A stretch of DNA of 64,000 nucleotides from Pedobacter ginsenosidimutans (lineage in GTDB: Bacteria > Bacteroidota > Bacteroidia > Sphingobacteriales > Sphingobacteriaceae): positions 558,001 through 622,000 of the forward strand of contig NZ_LMZQ01000001.1 in NCBI RefSeq assembly GCF_001442625.1, given 5' to 3'. The notes below the pieces were generated by a model. That model made no database searches. It was not told where the DNA came from and was given only the letters and a program-made list of their open reading frames with translations. Position numbers and translations under genes: made by a program. The first letter of the stretch is position 1. Each line of letters begins with the position of its first letter. Of this stretch, positions 36,252-45,349 are shown piece after piece.

Positions 36252-37283
36252 CTATTTTCCGGTTGTGGCTAACCACTTCGGGTATTCTTTTTCAATTAAT
36301 TTTTGCCCCCAGTTACCATACCAGGCATAGCCGTTTCGCCGCTCAGGGCTTAACTCTTCCAATTTTGTTTTAATGGTATTGTCGCGATCTCCAAAAATCG
36401 GAGTGTTTTTATCCATATCGTAAAAACGCGCCCAGGTATTGGCTGTATTATCAGCAACCAAGGCTGCGGTTTTAATATTGGTTTTAGGATCGCTCGGTCT
36501 ATCGAAACGGTAGCCGGCAATTTTATAGGTATCGAACCATTTCACCGCTGCTGCGACTGAACTTTTTACTTCTGGTGATGGATTTTTAAGCCTCATCAGG
36601 AAACGGACAATACCTGCCGATTCACTTGTGCTTAACGAAGCCGGCTCAAATGCTCTTGCTTTTGCTGGCAACATCGAGTCTTTATCGTATTGCGCAGCCC
36701 AGATGGTTAAAGTTCCATTCTGTTTTACCTGTGTTTTGATAATACAATCGATACCTTTTGCGATGGCTTTCTCTGCTTTTTTGATGTAAGCTGGATTCAC
36801 AACGTCAAAATCGTTTTTCTGTGTAACAATATCTTGTAAGATATTAAGCACATTAATCATTGCATCATCGTTGTAAGTAATTTCTGAACGGTACAAAGCT
36901 TTATCAGGATAGTACTGGGGCCAGCCACCATTGGCATATTGAGCGGATAAAATATAATCCAATCCTTTTTCAGCTGCAGCTAAATAAGCCCTATTCTGTG
37001 TTTTTTTATAAGCTTGAACCAGATATACCACTTCTCTGCTGGTTGCTTTATTGTCGAAGGTGGCGTGTAAATCTTTAGTTGCTTTTATCCTGGCTAAAAG
37101 CTCAGGCGTTAATGTTGCACCATAGTTAACCACACTTTTATCTTCCAACTGCTTAGGCCAACCACCATTGCCGAGTTGATATATAAGCATTTTTTCTGCG
37201 GTAGAATCAGTAGGCTGCTGCGCATAACACGATAGCATTGAGCTTATACAGATGAGAGTTAACAGTATTTTTATTTTCATCAT
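36252..37283 (-). CDS. Pectate lyase, PL10 family
   Basis: 343 aa with an N-terminal export signal (1-21; a Cys in SMLSCYAQ could be lipidated, though the box is weak). PL10 blocks are visible: QLGNGGWPKQ near the start, QYANGGWPQYYPD, and ITYNDDAMINVL in the middle of an (alpha/alpha) toroid. It cleaves demethylated homogalacturonan by beta-elimination with calcium, leaving unsaturated ends for the GH105 enzyme next door. It precedes uxaB on the same strand with a 54-bp gap to the chosen uxaB start, so may share a transcript with uxaB-uxaA. Confidence 0.92.
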   Translation of the reverse strand: MMKIKILLTLICISSMLSCYAQQPTDSTAEKMLIYQLGNGGWPKQLEDKSVVNYGATLTPELLARIKATKDLHATFDNKATSREVVYLVQAYKKTQNRAYLAAAEKGLDYILSAQYANGGWPQYYPDKALYRSEITYNDDAMINVLNILQDIVTQKNDFDVVNPAYIKKAEKAIAKGIDCIIKTQVKQNGTLTIWAAQYDKDSMLPAKARAFEPASLSTSESAGIVRFLMRLKNPSPEVKSSVAAAVKWFDTYKIAGYRFDRPSDPKTNIKTAALVADNTANTWARFYDMDKNTPIFGDRDNTIKTKLEELSPERRNGYAWYGNWGQKLIEKEYPKWLATTGK

Positions 37284-37332
37284 TTCTGTTTGTTAGTTTA
37301 TTGCCACTGAGGCACGGATTATCATTGAAGCC

Positions 37333-37356
37333 ATGGTCTGTGTCCCCACAGACCAT
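37333..37356. repeat. Palindromic repeat of the GGTCTGTG family
   Basis: ATGGTCTGTG-TCCC-CACAGACCAT, a perfect 10-bp stem with the same TCCC loop as 32934-32957. It lies between the PL10 and GH105 genes. Confidence 0.65.
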
Positions 37357-37411
37357 TAATTAATTTTTCCGTTTGTCTGTATTTCCGTGGCTAATATTTA
37401 TTCACCTATGG

Positions 37412-39343
37412 TTACTTTTTACCTGGAACCTGTTTAATCAACCAGTTTACCAGATCGTTCGTTGCTTTAAAGTTTTCAAAATCTGCGGGCAATTTTCTGC
37501 CATCGATATATTCGTTGTAAAACCAGGGATCGCCCACCGCGAAAACAGTTCCTTTACCATATTTTGCTGTTGCAATAAGCACATCACCATTATCTGTTAA
37601 GGCCGAAACCGCAGGGCTTTTTGCTACTATTGTCGAAATTTCTTTAATGTAAACCTTCTTAGCTGTTTTAAAAATTGAATTTCCGGCAGGGATTTTTACC
37701 GCTCCCTGCTCAAAGTTCGAACCTTGAACCTTATTGCGGCTATCTTCATTAAAATGGATACCAAAAGTTTCTGGCAGCACATTGAATTTTGAAATTTCAC
37801 AATTACCAGCATCATTTAATAAGAGTACCAAAACACCCCCCGCTTTAACCCAATCGCTAACCTGTTTGGCATGTGCAGCATTCATAAAATTTGGGTTTGC
37901 CGTTTCTTTCTCCGTATCAGGATCTACAATAATATAAATGTTACTTCCTTTTAAGTTTGCTGTTGTTGGTGCAGTTTTAAGGGTAGCGGTTTTTACACCA
38001 GCATCGTTAAATACTTTACCGAATAGCGAAAAGCCATTGTTATCATCTTCATCCCAAACGTAATGGAAAGGGATTTTATCTCCTGTTGGGCCAGTCATAT
38101 ACTCGTTATTGAAAAAATTATCAACGGTAACGGTTAAACCTTTTCCAGTTTTAGGTAGTGCGGCAATTTCCATTTCTGAAGCGGCGCAGATAAATGAACC
38201 TACCCCTTTCGGATCGTTGGTGATTACTTTTTCGCTGATGTAATAGTCGAAACTTCCATCGCGGTATTTAGGTTTCCCTCCCAATCCCGATACCGAAACG
38301 GTTTTGGTCAAGTTAATTCTTTCCGCGCCTGCCTGCTCAACAAATTCTTTCTTTAAGCCAGCGTAACCTTTATTTGCAGCAGCCATAAATGATGGTGCCA
38401 ACCATCCTTTACGCACCCCTTTGGCCAGGCCATATACAAACATGCTCGAAGCTGAACTTTCCAGATAATTTCCTTTTCTGGTTGGCATATCTAAAATATC
38501 GAACCAAACGCCTGATTTTGGATCCTGGTATTTTACAGCAGCGCTTGCTGTGCGGTTTAAAATGGCGATTAATTCTTTCCGTTGTGGATGATTAGCCGGA
38601 AAATTATCCAGCACATCTACCAAAGCCATAATGTACCAACCCATTGCCCTGCCCCAGAAATTTGCTGAGCGACCTGTTTTTTTATCGGCCCATTGCTCTG
38701 CTCTACTTTCATCATAGCCGTGATAAAGTAATCCAGTTTTAGCATCGCGGGCATTTTTTTCCATTAGGATAAACTGCTTGGCAATATCGTCGAAAGCGGC
38801 ATCTTTTTTCATCAGCTTGGCGTACTCCGCATAAAACGGTTCGCCCATGTACAAACCATCCAGCCACATTTGATTGGGATAAATTTTCTTGTGCCAAAAG
38901 CCACCTTCCTGTGTACGTGGCTGTTTTTGCAGCTGATCGTATAATTTAGTTGCTGCTAACAGGTATTTCTGTTGTCCGGTAACTTTGTATAACAATAATA
39001 ACGAACGGCCATTTTTAATGTTGTCGATATTAAAATCGTCAGGTTTATACGTATTGATATTCCCTTCCTTATCCAAATAGGCATCCATTGAGCTTTGGAT
39101 GTATTTGAAATATTTCCCATCACCGGTATTCCGCCAAACCGTTGCAGCACCTTCCAGTACCACGCCCATGTCGTAGGTCCATTTAGGGCCTTTGGCACCT
39201 TTTAACAGTGTAGTATCCTGAAACAGTTTTTCCATTGCTGTTAAGGTTAACTGTTCTGACAATTTCTTTTGGGCAAATCCACTTTGTGTTAAAATAGAAA
39301 AACCGATGAGCGCAGCTGCTGTATATAGAATTGATCTCTTCAT
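37412..39343 (-). CDS. GH105 unsaturated rhamnogalacturonyl/galacturonyl hydrolase with C-terminal DUF4350-like domain
   Basis: 643 aa with signal peptide (1-24, ending GFA-QK). The (alpha/alpha)6 domain covers about 30-380 and holds the two catalytic Asp residues of the family, Asp107 in FNIDN and Asp162 in MWLDGLYMGEP. A C-terminal domain (about 390-640) with IYIIVDPDTEKE and GGVLVLLLND resembles DUF4350/GATase-like folds found in some GH105 proteins. It removes the unsaturated uronic acid made by the lyase. It starts 5 bp after the GH28 stop, so the two are co-transcribed. Confidence 0.9.
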   Translation of the reverse strand: MKRSILYTAAALIGFSILTQSGFAQKKLSEQLTLTAMEKLFQDTTLLKGAKGPKWTYDMGVVLEGAATVWRNTGDGKYFKYIQSSMDAYLDKEGNINTYKPDDFNIDNIKNGRSLLLLYKVTGQQKYLLAATKLYDQLQKQPRTQEGGFWHKKIYPNQMWLDGLYMGEPFYAEYAKLMKKDAAFDDIAKQFILMEKNARDAKTGLLYHGYDESRAEQWADKKTGRSANFWGRAMGWYIMALVDVLDNFPANHPQRKELIAILNRTASAAVKYQDPKSGVWFDILDMPTRKGNYLESSASSMFVYGLAKGVRKGWLAPSFMAAANKGYAGLKKEFVEQAGAERINLTKTVSVSGLGGKPKYRDGSFDYYISEKVITNDPKGVGSFICAASEMEIAALPKTGKGLTVTVDNFFNNEYMTGPTGDKIPFHYVWDEDDNNGFSLFGKVFNDAGVKTATLKTAPTTANLKGSNIYIIVDPDTEKETANPNFMNAAHAKQVSDWVKAGGVLVLLLNDAGNCEISKFNVLPETFGIHFNEDSRNKVQGSNFEQGAVKIPAGNSIFKTAKKVYIKEISTIVAKSPAVSALTDNGDVLIATAKYGKGTVFAVGDPWFYNEYIDGRKLPADFENFKATNDLVNWLIKQVPGKK

Positions 39344-39348
39344 GTTTG

Positions 39349-41022
39349 TTATTTTGAAATTTCCAGTGCTTTTTTATCTACTTCGGTACCTAAAAGAGTA
39401 GCCATTTTTGCTTTAGAAACATCTGTTCCACTAATTTTTACACCTTTTGTTTTTTCTCCCGATACGTCAAACAAAACCTTGCTGTTATCAGGGTATTTTA
39501 AGTTACTGATATTGATGTTCGAACTGTTCTGGATCATTACAACCGGGCTGGTATCTTCGGTAATTACGTTTATGTTTTTAAGGAAAATTCCTGCAGCCTC
39601 AATAATTTCAATGCCTTTCTTCGCTTTTATGGTTACATTTTCCAGGTGGATATCTTTAATATTCATTTCTGGCAATCCCCTGAAAAATATGGCTTTTTCA
39701 GCACCATTGGCTACTACATCTTTAATGTAAAAGTTTCTGAACTGAGGGGTAGCTTCGGTTACCGGAACTGTTACGGTTTTAATGGCTTCGCGTTTTTCGC
39801 CTGCCAAAGGAACCGGATCAACCGCAGCATAATACATATCGAACAGAATTGCTTCGCCCGGAATATCAATCATGTTGATGTTGTTGATGTAAATATTTTC
39901 TACCACACCGCCGCGGCCGCGGGTAGTTTTAAAACGCAGGCCAATATCGGTGCCGATAAAAGAACAGTCGTACACCCAGATATTTTTCGCACCACCACTC
40001 ATTTCGCTGCCGATTACAAAACCACCATGCGCATGGTAAACCACATTATTTCGAACAATTACATTTTCTGTAGGTACGCCACGTTTGCGGCCTGCTTCAT
40101 CTCTTCCCGATTTAATACAGATCCCATCATCGCCCACATCGAAAGTGCTGCCTTCAATCAGTACGTTTTTGCACGATTCTACATCAACACCATCGCCGTT
40201 CTGTGCAAACCAGGGGTTTTTTACCTGTAGGTTTCTTAAGGTCAAATCTTCACAAAGTAAAGGATGTAAATTCCATGCTGGTGAATTTTGAAAGGTAACG
40301 CCCTCTAAAAGAATCTTTTTGCAACCTGTTAACACCAACAGATTCGGACGAAGGAAATCTTTTATATCTTCATAATCGGCTGCTGTTTTACCAGCCTCAA
40401 TTACGCCTGCATTTTTAGTATTAGAACCTTTAACGGTTTTCTCAGATGGGTACCACATTTTTCCATCGGCCCTCACTACGCCACCAGATGCCACCAAGGT
40501 TTTCCACTGTGTTTCGGTGAGTTTATCTTTTTTAACCATACGCCAGGCACCACCGTTCCCGTCGATAATTCCTGTACCGGTAATGGCTATATTTTCGAGG
40601 TTAACACCCGAAATCGGACTCTGGTTTCTCCACGCGGGTTGGCCTTCCCAATTTCCCTGCACCAATTTGTATTGGTTAAAGTCGTCGGTAAACTGAAGGA
40701 TTGCATCGCGTTTAAGGTGTAGGTTTACATTACTTTTTAACTCAATAGGGCCGGTTAACCACAAGCCTGATGGAATTAAAACCACACCACCACCTTTTTG
40801 ACTTACACTGGCTATGGTTTTATTGATGCTTTGCGTATTTAAGGTAATCCCATCACCCTTTGCTCCAAAGCTGGCAATACTAGTGGTATCTTTTTTAAAT
40901 TTAACCTGCTGGATAACGGGTAAGGCTTGCTTTTGTTGCGCTATGGCAGCACTTGCAGAAGATAAAATTAAGCATGCCAGAGCTACCTTAATATGGCATA
41001 AACTACCAGAAATATGTTTCAT
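39349..41022 (-). CDS. GH28 polygalacturonase-type glycoside hydrolase
   Basis: 557 aa from the ATG at 41022. An in-frame start at 41106 would put 28 unlikely residues before the signal peptide (MKHISGSLCHIKVALACLIL, cut after AIA). GH28 beta-helix with the four active-site blocks: NGDGVD (275-280), GDDG (297-300), HGGFVIGSE (from 332) and RFKTT (363-367). It hydrolyses alpha-1,4-galacturonan or the rhamnogalacturonan backbone. The putative operator at 41102-41115 is 80 bp upstream. Operon with GH105. Confidence 0.93.
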   Translation of the reverse strand: MKHISGSLCHIKVALACLILSSASAAIAQQKQALPVIQQVKFKKDTTSIASFGAKGDGITLNTQSINKTIASVSQKGGGVVLIPSGLWLTGPIELKSNVNLHLKRDAILQFTDDFNQYKLVQGNWEGQPAWRNQSPISGVNLENIAITGTGIIDGNGGAWRMVKKDKLTETQWKTLVASGGVVRADGKMWYPSEKTVKGSNTKNAGVIEAGKTAADYEDIKDFLRPNLLVLTGCKKILLEGVTFQNSPAWNLHPLLCEDLTLRNLQVKNPWFAQNGDGVDVESCKNVLIEGSTFDVGDDGICIKSGRDEAGRKRGVPTENVIVRNNVVYHAHGGFVIGSEMSGGAKNIWVYDCSFIGTDIGLRFKTTRGRGGVVENIYINNINMIDIPGEAILFDMYYAAVDPVPLAGEKREAIKTVTVPVTEATPQFRNFYIKDVVANGAEKAIFFRGLPEMNIKDIHLENVTIKAKKGIEIIEAAGIFLKNINVITEDTSPVVMIQNSSNINISNLKYPDNSKVLFDVSGEKTKGVKISGTDVSKAKMATLLGTEVDKKALEISK

Positions 41023-41101
41023 TATTTGCGCTGTTAAATTATACTTGGTTATTGTAATAACAAGTGTACGTTGTTTGCACTTAAAACAGAAGAGAAATCT
41101 A

Positions 41102-41115
41102 TGCAATCGTTACCG
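41102..41115. promoter_or_regulatory. Putative LacI-regulator operator O3
   Basis: TGCAATCGTTACCG. Its complement CGGTAACGATTGCA differs from the site at 42289-42302 by a single base. It lies 80 bp upstream of the GH28 start codon. Confidence 0.6.
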
Positions 41116-41181
41116 GAAAACGAGGTAAAAAACAGCAACAAAACAACCTATTAACACCTGTATATCAATCGCTTAGCCAAC

Positions 41182-42138
41182 TTATTTCGTCTCTGGATTC
41201 CACCCACGGAAAACGTTTTCCAAAATGTAGGCTTTATACTCTTCATCAGTTAATTGGTGCGACCAATTTGCCCTGCTTTTTGGATCGGCGCCTTTTCCGG
41301 TACTTTTATATTCAGCATAATAGGCCGTTTTCTCGTTGCTTTCCTTGCCCCAGTTGTTCCAGCCTTCAGGACGGATTAAATCTGGCAGTTCGCAGTTGAG
41401 GTAGGCAACTTTTGCATAAGGCCTCCATGGCCTGCCTAGATAGAAACTATTGGCTGGTGCATCTCCTTTGATTTTGCATTTGTTTAATACATAACCAAAT
41501 TTTGTAGTATCAGCAGTTGATGCCGCGGTGATATACCCCGCCTTTTTGCAGAAAATGGTGCAGCTTTCGAACCAGGCTGTAGAAGCTCCGAAAATAAAAT
41601 CGACCGTTCCTTCGATGTAACAGTTTTTATAATATTGGCGGTTATTGCCACCATAGGTATAAAGTGTATCCTGAAAACCTAAAAACCTGCAGTTGGTAAA
41701 AATTAATTTATCACCTCCAGCCCAAACCGCAACGGCTTGCCCCACCGGGCCCGATGAATTTTCGAAAGTGATGTTTTCTGCAGAAAAACCTTCGCCGTAA
41801 ATATAAAAGCTAGAAGAACCCGATGTACCTTTTTCTTCACCAAAAGCATTCTTCTTTTGGGCGTAGTCATCATAAGTTAAAATGGTTTCGTTTAGGCTCT
41901 CCCCAATAAATTTTACATTCTTTTTAGAGGCTGCCAATATCAGTTTTTCTTTATAAATACCCTTTTTGATAAAAATTATGGTTGTTTTGTTCCTGAAATC
42001 GGGCACAGCATGTATCGCTTCCTGTACCGTTTTAAAATTTCCACTTCCATCGGCAGCTACCACAAAATCGGGTTTAACACCTAGGGCATAAACAGCTGAT
42101 GAAGTAGTTATCAGTAAGAATAGGATGATTGCTTTCAT
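41182..42138 (-). CDS. Pectin methylesterase, CE8 family (copy 2)
   Basis: 318 aa with signal peptide (1-19, ending VYA). CE8 active-site residues: Gln134 in VGQAVAVW, Gln156-Asp157 in GFQDTLY, nucleophile Asp180 in TVDFIFGA, Arg236/Trp238 in LGRPWRPY. It demethylates homogalacturonan. It differs clearly in sequence from copy 1 (24430), so the two are not a recent duplication and may differ in preferred methylation pattern. Two operator-like motifs lie 139-164 bp upstream. Confidence 0.94.
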   Translation of the reverse strand: MKAIILFLLITTSSAVYALGVKPDFVVAADGSGNFKTVQEAIHAVPDFRNKTTIIFIKKGIYKEKLILAASKKNVKFIGESLNETILTYDDYAQKKNAFGEEKGTSGSSSFYIYGEGFSAENITFENSSGPVGQAVAVWAGGDKLIFTNCRFLGFQDTLYTYGGNNRQYYKNCYIEGTVDFIFGASTAWFESCTIFCKKAGYITAASTADTTKFGYVLNKCKIKGDAPANSFYLGRPWRPYAKVAYLNCELPDLIRPEGWNNWGKESNEKTAYYAEYKSTGKGADPKSRANWSHQLTDEEYKAYILENVFRGWNPETK

Positions 42139-42276
42139 ATCAATTTGGTTAGGCTTAAATTAAAATCGGCCACGTAAAAGTATAAACTTTGTAACGCAGC
42201 CGTGTTTTTAAAATATATGATGAACAATTTTAAACATTAATATTCATCAGAAAGAAGTTTTTTAAAGATTAAACAT

Positions 42277-42290
42277 TGCAAACGATGTCG
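42277..42290. promoter_or_regulatory. Putative LacI-regulator operator O4
   Basis: TGCAAACGATGTCG, sharing the TGCAAACG half with the complement of O1. It abuts O5, giving two sites in inverted arrangement (TGCAAACGAT ... ACGATTGCA). Confidence 0.4.
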
Positions 42291-42302
42291 GGAACGATTG
42301 CA
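42289..42302. promoter_or_regulatory. Putative LacI-regulator operator O5
   Basis: CGGGAACGATTGCA, 13 of 14 identical to O3 on the opposite strand and 12 of 14 identical to O1. It could serve the CE8 gene on the left (start 42138) and, less likely, the GH43 gene on the right (start 42620). Confidence 0.6.
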
Positions 42303-42393
42303 CAATAACAACTTGCCTAAAAATAAAAAAAGACTTAACCTTGTTAGTAAGCTAATTTGATAAAATACATGCGTCTACGTCATAAATATAGCA

Positions 42394-42465
42394 TTGTCAT
42401 CCTGAGCTTGTCGAAGGACCTGCCTTAAATGCCTTACATGGCGTTTCGACAGGCTCAACGTGACA
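42394..42465. repeat. Inverted repeat of the GTCATCCTGAGC family
   Basis: Left arm 42394-42416 (starting TTGTCATCCTGAGCTTGTCG) pairs with right arm 42443-42465 (ending GGCTCAACGTGACAA), about 19 of 23 matching. The arm recurs almost unchanged at 49317-49341. The rest of the 481-bp gap (42139-42619) holds the two operator-like sites and a GC-rich hairpin TCCCGCCTGCGCGGGA near 42550-42565; no gene is seen. Confidence 0.65.
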
Positions 42466-42619
42466 AATTCGAAATGAACTACAAATATGATACATACAGC
42501 CTCTAAATTACAAGCCGCATTAAGATTAGCTTTGCTGAGCACTTCGTGGTTCCCGCCTGCGCGGGAATGACGTAACGCTAAATAAATAACTGACCAAATA
42601 TTAAAAACATCATTGTATA

Positions 42620-44260
42620 ATGAAACATCTATTTAGTTTAATCCTCGTTTTAAGTTTTAGCATAAATACCTTTGCCCAACCTGCTCCAAAAAGTGGGTAT
42701 ATATCTAAAGTTTGGGTTTCTGACTTAGGTAACGGAACCTATAAAAACCCCGTTATCAATGCCGATTATTCTGATCCTGACGCTATCAGGGTGGGGGATG
42801 ATTTTTACATGATCGCCTCCAGTTTTGATGCTATCCCAGGCTTGCCGATCCTGCATTCGAGAGATTTGGTCAATTGGAAAATAATCGGCCATGCCTTAAA
42901 ACGCCAGCCTCCATTTGAGCATTTCGAAAAAACACAGCATGGTAATGGCGTTTGGGCACCTTCTATCCGCTACCATAATGGCGAATTCTACATCTATTAT
43001 CCCGACCCTGATTTTGGGATTTATTTGACAAAGGCTAAAACCATAACAGGAGCCTGGTCTGCACCAAAATTGGTCGCCGCAGGTAAAGGATTGATTGATC
43101 CCTGTCCGTTTTGGGATGAAGATGGCAAGGCCTACCTTGCTTACGCCTACGCAGGAAGCCGTGCGGGCATAAAAAGTGTTTTGGCTATTATGCCATTAAG
43201 CAGCGACGGATCAGCAGCTACAGAAACCGGCAGAATTGTATACGATGGCCACGAACTCGACCCAACCATTGAAGGTCCAAAAGTTTATAAACGCAACGGT
43301 TATTACTATTTGTTTGCACCAGCAGGGGGAGTTTCTACAGGCTGGCAATTAATTTTGAGAAGTAAAAATATCTACGGACCATATGAAAGAAAGGTAGCCA
43401 TGGATCAAGGAAAATCTTCGGTAAATGGCCCTCATCAAGGTGCCTGGGTAAATACTCAAACAGGCGAAGATTGGTTTCTTCATTTTCAGGATAAAGATGC
43501 TTATGGTCGCGTGGTTCACCTCCAGCCGATGAAATGGATCAATAACTGGCCTATTATCGGGCTTGATGCAGATGGCGACGGCAAAGGCGAACCGGTTATC
43601 ACCTATAAAAAACCAAATGTGGGCAAGGTTTATCCGATTGAAACACCTGAAGAAAGTGATGAATTTACCACGCCAAAACTAGGCTTACAATGGCAATGGC
43701 AGGCCAATCCGCAACCAACCTGGTTATTTACTGATGCAGGCAGGGGTTTATTAAAGGTATACACTTCGAAAATTCCTGATGATGCCAAAAATCTTTGGGA
43801 TGTTCCGAACCTGTTGATGCAGAAATTTCCTGCTGATGAATTTATGGCAACAACAAAGCTCTTGTTTAAACCTAACCCAAAATTGGAAAACGAAAAAACG
43901 GGTTTAGTGGTGATGGGGAGAAGTTATGCGCAGATTAGTATTAAAAGCAAAAAAGACGGATTGTACCTTATGTACGGTGCTTGCCAAAGTGCCGACAAGG
44001 GAAAAACCGAAAATGAAAAGGAAATTGCTAAACTAAAATCGGGTTCAGTATATTTCAGGGTTAAAGTTACTATTGGTGCAAAATGCCAGTTTAGTTACAG
44101 TGAAGATGGAACTCGTTTTACGGATGTAGGAGATGAGTTCCAGGCCACCGCAGGCCAATGGATCGGCGCAAAAATGGGAATATTTGCCACCAGAGATACC
44201 CAAACCAATGATTCAGGAATTGCCGAATACGATTGGTTCCGTGTACAAACATTAAAATAA
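42620..44260 (+). CDS. GH43 family glycoside hydrolase (beta-xylosidase / arabinofuranosidase type)
   Basis: 546 aa with signal peptide (1-19, ending TFA-QP). N-terminal five-bladed propeller (about 40-340) with the GH43 triad: base Asp52 in YSDPDAI, pKa-modulating Asp160 in GLIDPCP, acid Glu218 in TIEGPKV. A C-terminal concanavalin-like sandwich (about 350-546) matches the beta-xylosidase C2 domain. In a pectin locus it probably trims arabinose, xylose or galactose side chains; the exact sugar is not decidable. It is followed by a CE12 gene 5 bp later, forming an operon. Confidence 0.9.
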   Translation: MKHLFSLILVLSFSINTFAQPAPKSGYISKVWVSDLGNGTYKNPVINADYSDPDAIRVGDDFYMIASSFDAIPGLPILHSRDLVNWKIIGHALKRQPPFEHFEKTQHGNGVWAPSIRYHNGEFYIYYPDPDFGIYLTKAKTITGAWSAPKLVAAGKGLIDPCPFWDEDGKAYLAYAYAGSRAGIKSVLAIMPLSSDGSAATETGRIVYDGHELDPTIEGPKVYKRNGYYYLFAPAGGVSTGWQLILRSKNIYGPYERKVAMDQGKSSVNGPHQGAWVNTQTGEDWFLHFQDKDAYGRVVHLQPMKWINNWPIIGLDADGDGKGEPVITYKKPNVGKVYPIETPEESDEFTTPKLGLQWQWQANPQPTWLFTDAGRGLLKVYTSKIPDDAKNLWDVPNLLMQKFPADEFMATTKLLFKPNPKLENEKTGLVVMGRSYAQISIKSKKDGLYLMYGACQSADKGKTENEKEIAKLKSGSVYFRVKVTIGAKCQFSYSEDGTRFTDVGDEFQATAGQWIGAKMGIFATRDTQTNDSGIAEYDWFRVQTLK

Positions 44261-44265
44261 CAAAG

Positions 44266-45057
44266 ATGAAAAAACATAAATACCTTATCGCAGCCCTTGG
44301 CACCGTTTTACTGATGTCTTTCATTGTAAAACCCAAACCTGTTAAAATTTATTTAATCGGCGATTCTACCGTAGCAGACTATACTTTAGATGAAGGTTAT
44401 CTACAGAAAAAGTATCCCATTACAGGTTGGGGACAGGTTTTTCAACAGTTCTTTAAAAAAGACAGCTTAAAAAAATTAAACAGGCTGATTAAAAGCGACA
44501 GCGCTTTGGTTATTGATAAAGCAAAAGGGGGAAGAAGTACCAGAACTTTTTTTGAAGAGGGAAGGTGGAAGGAAGTCTTATCAACCTTGGAAAAGAATGA
44601 TCTTGTATTGATCCAGTTCGGACACAACGATGCCGCGAAAGATAAACCCGAACGTTATGTTGATATTCCTGGCTATAAAGATTTTTTAAGGATGTACGTG
44701 AAAGAAACAAGAGCAAAAGGTGCTTTACCGATCCTGGTCACACCAGTTACACGCAATTACCCCTGGAAAGATGGCAAATTGGGCAGTGCACATGGCGAAT
44801 ATCCACAAGCGGTGAAAGATGTTGCCAAAGAATTAAATACCCCCCTTATAGATTTAACCTCACTTTCAGCTAGTTTTTTCACTACAAAAGGCAATGAATT
44901 TGTAAGCAAACATTACTTTATGAATTTAGACTCAGCCAAATATGAGGCTTATCCAAAAGGACAAAAAGATAATACCCACTTCCAACCAGAAGGTGCCAAA
45001 GCAGTTGCACAGTTGATTTACAATGAATTAAAAAACATTAACCGCAAGACGAATTAA
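44266..45057 (+). CDS. Rhamnogalacturonan acetylesterase, CE12 SGNH hydrolase (copy 2)
   Basis: 263 aa from the ATG at 44266; the earlier ATG at 44233 lies inside the GH43 gene. N-terminal hydrophobic segment (6-21). SGNH blocks: IGDSTVAD with Ser34, GGRST, GHND (119-122) and DNTHFQPEG with the catalytic Asp/His pair. It contains a 20-residue insert after block I (KKDSLKKLNRLIKSDS) not found in copy 1. It deacetylates rhamnogalacturonan. Last gene of the pectin locus. Confidence 0.9.
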   Translation: MKKHKYLIAALGTVLLMSFIVKPKPVKIYLIGDSTVADYTLDEGYLQKKYPITGWGQVFQQFFKKDSLKKLNRLIKSDSALVIDKAKGGRSTRTFFEEGRWKEVLSTLEKNDLVLIQFGHNDAAKDKPERYVDIPGYKDFLRMYVKETRAKGALPILVTPVTRNYPWKDGKLGSAHGEYPQAVKDVAKELNTPLIDLTSLSASFFTTKGNEFVSKHYFMNLDSAKYEAYPKGQKDNTHFQPEGAKAVAQLIYNELKNINRKTN

Positions 45058-45086
45058 GGAAAAGATATTACCTAACAGCGTATAAA

Positions 45087-45338
45087 TTACAATTCTTCCG
45101 AACTTTCCGGCAGATGATCATACTCTCCTTTCCAGGCATAAAAACCAAATATCATCAATCCCAAACTGATCGGGAGGAAAATAAACAGGATAATTGCCCA
45201 TTGCAATATGGTATTGGTACGTTCTATATCCGAATGGGTCAAGCCCACTTTATCTATCGCCTGGATAAACAAAAATGTCATTGTTAATGGCCCTAAAACC
45301 ATCCAAACCAAGCCTAAAAATTTCTTTAACGTATTCAT
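45087..45338 (-). CDS. DUF6814 family small membrane protein
   Basis: 83 aa with two hydrophobic segments (about 7-27 and 46-69) and an acidic C-terminal tail (EYDHLPESSEEL). It resembles the small protein family that accompanies MFS transporters of the metabolite:proton symporter group in Bacteroidota. It lies 11 bp after the transporter gene on the same strand, so a function as a small accessory subunit is plausible but unproven. Confidence 0.75.
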   Translation of the reverse strand: MNTLKKFLGLVWMVLGPLTMTFLFIQAIDKVGLTHSDIERTNTILQWAIILFIFLPISLGLMIFGFYAWKGEYDHLPESSEEL

Positions 45339-45349
45339 CTTCTTCGTAT

